A DNA stretch of 64,000 nt, taken from NCBI GenBank assembly GCA_016785225.1, contig JAFBJZ010000290.1, positions 613,001 to 677,000 on the forward strand. The letters are read 5' to 3'. The DNA is from Psettodes erumei. Taxonomy: Eukaryota; Chordata; Actinopteri; Pleuronectiformes; Psettodidae. The notes under the pieces were generated by a model, which was not told the origin of the DNA, ran no database searches, and saw only the letters and a list, made by a program, of their open reading frames with translations. Both the position numbers and the translations under genes were made by a program. Position 1 is the first letter of the stretch; every line of letters begins with the position of its first letter. This document shows, in pieces, positions 62,531 through 64,000 of this stretch.

Positions 62531-63880
62531 TAGTTCTGGTTGAGTTTGAATTGTGTCCTCTGAAGAATGTCATTGACACAGACTCTGTTATCTGGACTCG
62601 ATAAGAAACAAGCAAACAAGATTTGATACACAATCATGTATGTGCCTATCCATGGCGGAGGTCCTGTGCGTGATTGCGTCTGCGTGTGTGTGCTACTGAA
62701 CTTCAGTCCTTACATAATGACATGTAACTATAGCTTAGCAAAGAATTCCCTTAAAGTACAGACTTCTGGCTTTTGAAAGAGACAACTTTATGAAATTGAT
62801 GCCTTGGTGTTTCCCTTGATCATTGGAATGTACGAACAAGTTGGTCATGAACAACTTAATGCAGTTTCCCCACAGTTTTGTGCGGTTCTCAAGGTAGAAA
62901 CATAGTGGTCTTTTGTCCACTTTCACAAAGCAGGACTACAAAGAACCATTTTAAGAGCCTGTAATTAAATCCTTTTCTTTTCATCTGTTTAGTGAACAAC
63001 AGAGGTTTTCTTTCCCACTATCCACCACATTTACTTCCAGTTTTCACTTTTCCTTTCTTTTGTTCACTTCAGGTCGAATGTGAGGAATTTGCCAAAAACA
63101 ATAGGTAACCTTCATAACTGTATAAAGTCACAAAGGCGACCACACTGACTAATGTATCCTTCACAGGTTTAAAAAGAAAAACACGGATTTGGCTACAGAC
63201 ACTCATGATGACGCTGTCTCATTTAGCCTGCATTTACTTGTTGGCTACTTGGCAGGAACAGCGGCGGTTCGCACAGCGTGGACAGATTATCTTCATTAAA
63301 TTAATAAAACAAAGCCATTAGCAAACCAGCAGCTGTCTATACACCCAATAGGTATGTGATAACGTCAGCATTCATTTGGCGTCGTGTTTCTGTCTGATAT
63401 TCACTCTCCTTTGAGTTCTTTTTTGTTTCTTTAGAACTCCTGATAAAAAATATCGGTCCCCTTAGCCGCTAAATGCTGTGTTCAGCGGCTAATTGCTAAT
63501 TTTGTCTTTCTGCTGTTATATATTCTACTGAAAACGTCACCCACAGTTTATGGAGAAACAGAAAAAGGTAAAGGGAATTTGTAAGTGGTATTTCTCCCCA
63601 CTGTGTGAATTTATTTGAAGTAATTTGTGAGATACGTCATTTCAAAAGACTTTTTTTCGTGGATGCCATTTTTGATGTGCAACACCATTAATACTACTAA
63701 AACCAATGGTGGCGGAATTCCGTTCAGCGGCTTTCGTTTCGGTGTCTTGGTATTCTGCGAACTTGTTCGCTGTCACGTTATATTGGGGACACATTATTGG
63801 TGATTATTAGTAAGACATGATTTTACTAGTATCACAGCTAGACTGGCTTGCTGCCTTTCCTAGTGTTAAAAGAACAAACT
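62531..63880. other. Spacer
   Basis: No exon or RNA gene supported. Confidence 0.35.
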
Positions 63881-64000
63881 GCCTCACTCCGAGTCTGGTT
63901 CTCGAGGTTTCTGCCCGTGAAAAGGGAGACTTTCCTCTCCGCAGCCACCAAATGCTCACTCATTGTGGGAACTGTTGAGATTCTCTTATATTGTATGGTG
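63881..64000 (+). repeat. Teleost interspersed repeat, truncated by window end
   Basis: GAGTCTGGTTCTCGAGGTTT, CTGCCCGTGAAAAGGGAGAC, TTTCCTCTCCGCAGCCACC, GCTCACTCATTGTGGGAACT. The wording is that of a very common teleost repeat usually found near gene ends. Continues beyond the window. Confidence 0.5.

Noticed and set aside
1..64000. CRISPR arrays, operons, bacterial promoters or phage genes
   Set aside because: The window is spliced vertebrate DNA; tandem arrays present are simple microsatellites.

Overview
The window is nuclear DNA from a ray-finned (teleost) fish. Genes are split by short introns with GT-AG borders. Polymerase III tRNA genes, long CA/GT microsatellites and degenerate interspersed repeats of teleost type fill the spaces. 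All gene identities come from reading the translated exons and recalling the families; no database search was run.

Layout. brms1 (+, 116-2157) is a Sin3/HDAC-complex subunit. An unidentified coiled-coil protein leaves two 3' exons on the minus strand (3219-4046). A tRNA-Ser(GCT) lies at 5611. tmem179b (-, 5871-8070) is a four-pass membrane protein. An unidentified plus-strand gene starts at 10644. A prospero-homeobox gene, probably prox3 (-, 13706-18650), carries a tRNA-Ile(AAT) and a decayed tRNA-Ile copy in one intron, with a CpG-rich region near 21 kb that may be its promoter. A microsatellite-rich, purine/pyrimidine-biased stretch follows (21.5-26.6 kb). snx15 (-, 26919-30737) has two identical tRNA-Leu(AAG) genes in its introns. 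A few exon-like segments lie at 31.6-33.9 kb. slc3a2 (+, 36652-40332) has ten coding exons. About 11 kb of repeat-bearing spacer follows (41-52.3 kb). Then comes an ELM2-SANT-C2H2 corepressor of the TRERF1/ZNF541/MIDEAS family (+, 52375-59191) and a repeat-bearing tail to 64 kb.

brms1, tmem179b, snx15 and slc3a2 all have human counterparts on 11q12-q13. From memory, several genes here have human paralogs on chromosome 14q (BRMS1L, TMEM179, PROX2, MIDEAS). The window may therefore be one side of an 11q/14q paralogon that kept a prox gene on the 11q-like side.

The genes are not an operon and I see no single new molecular system. The points most worth a second look are a GC-AG intron in slc3a2, a prox splice donor that appears to sit inside a GT microsatellite, an overlapping upstream reading frame at the prox start, twin intronic tRNA-Leu genes, a microsatellite-encoded SNX15 tail, a perfect 14-bp palindrome, and several exon-like segments I could not assign.
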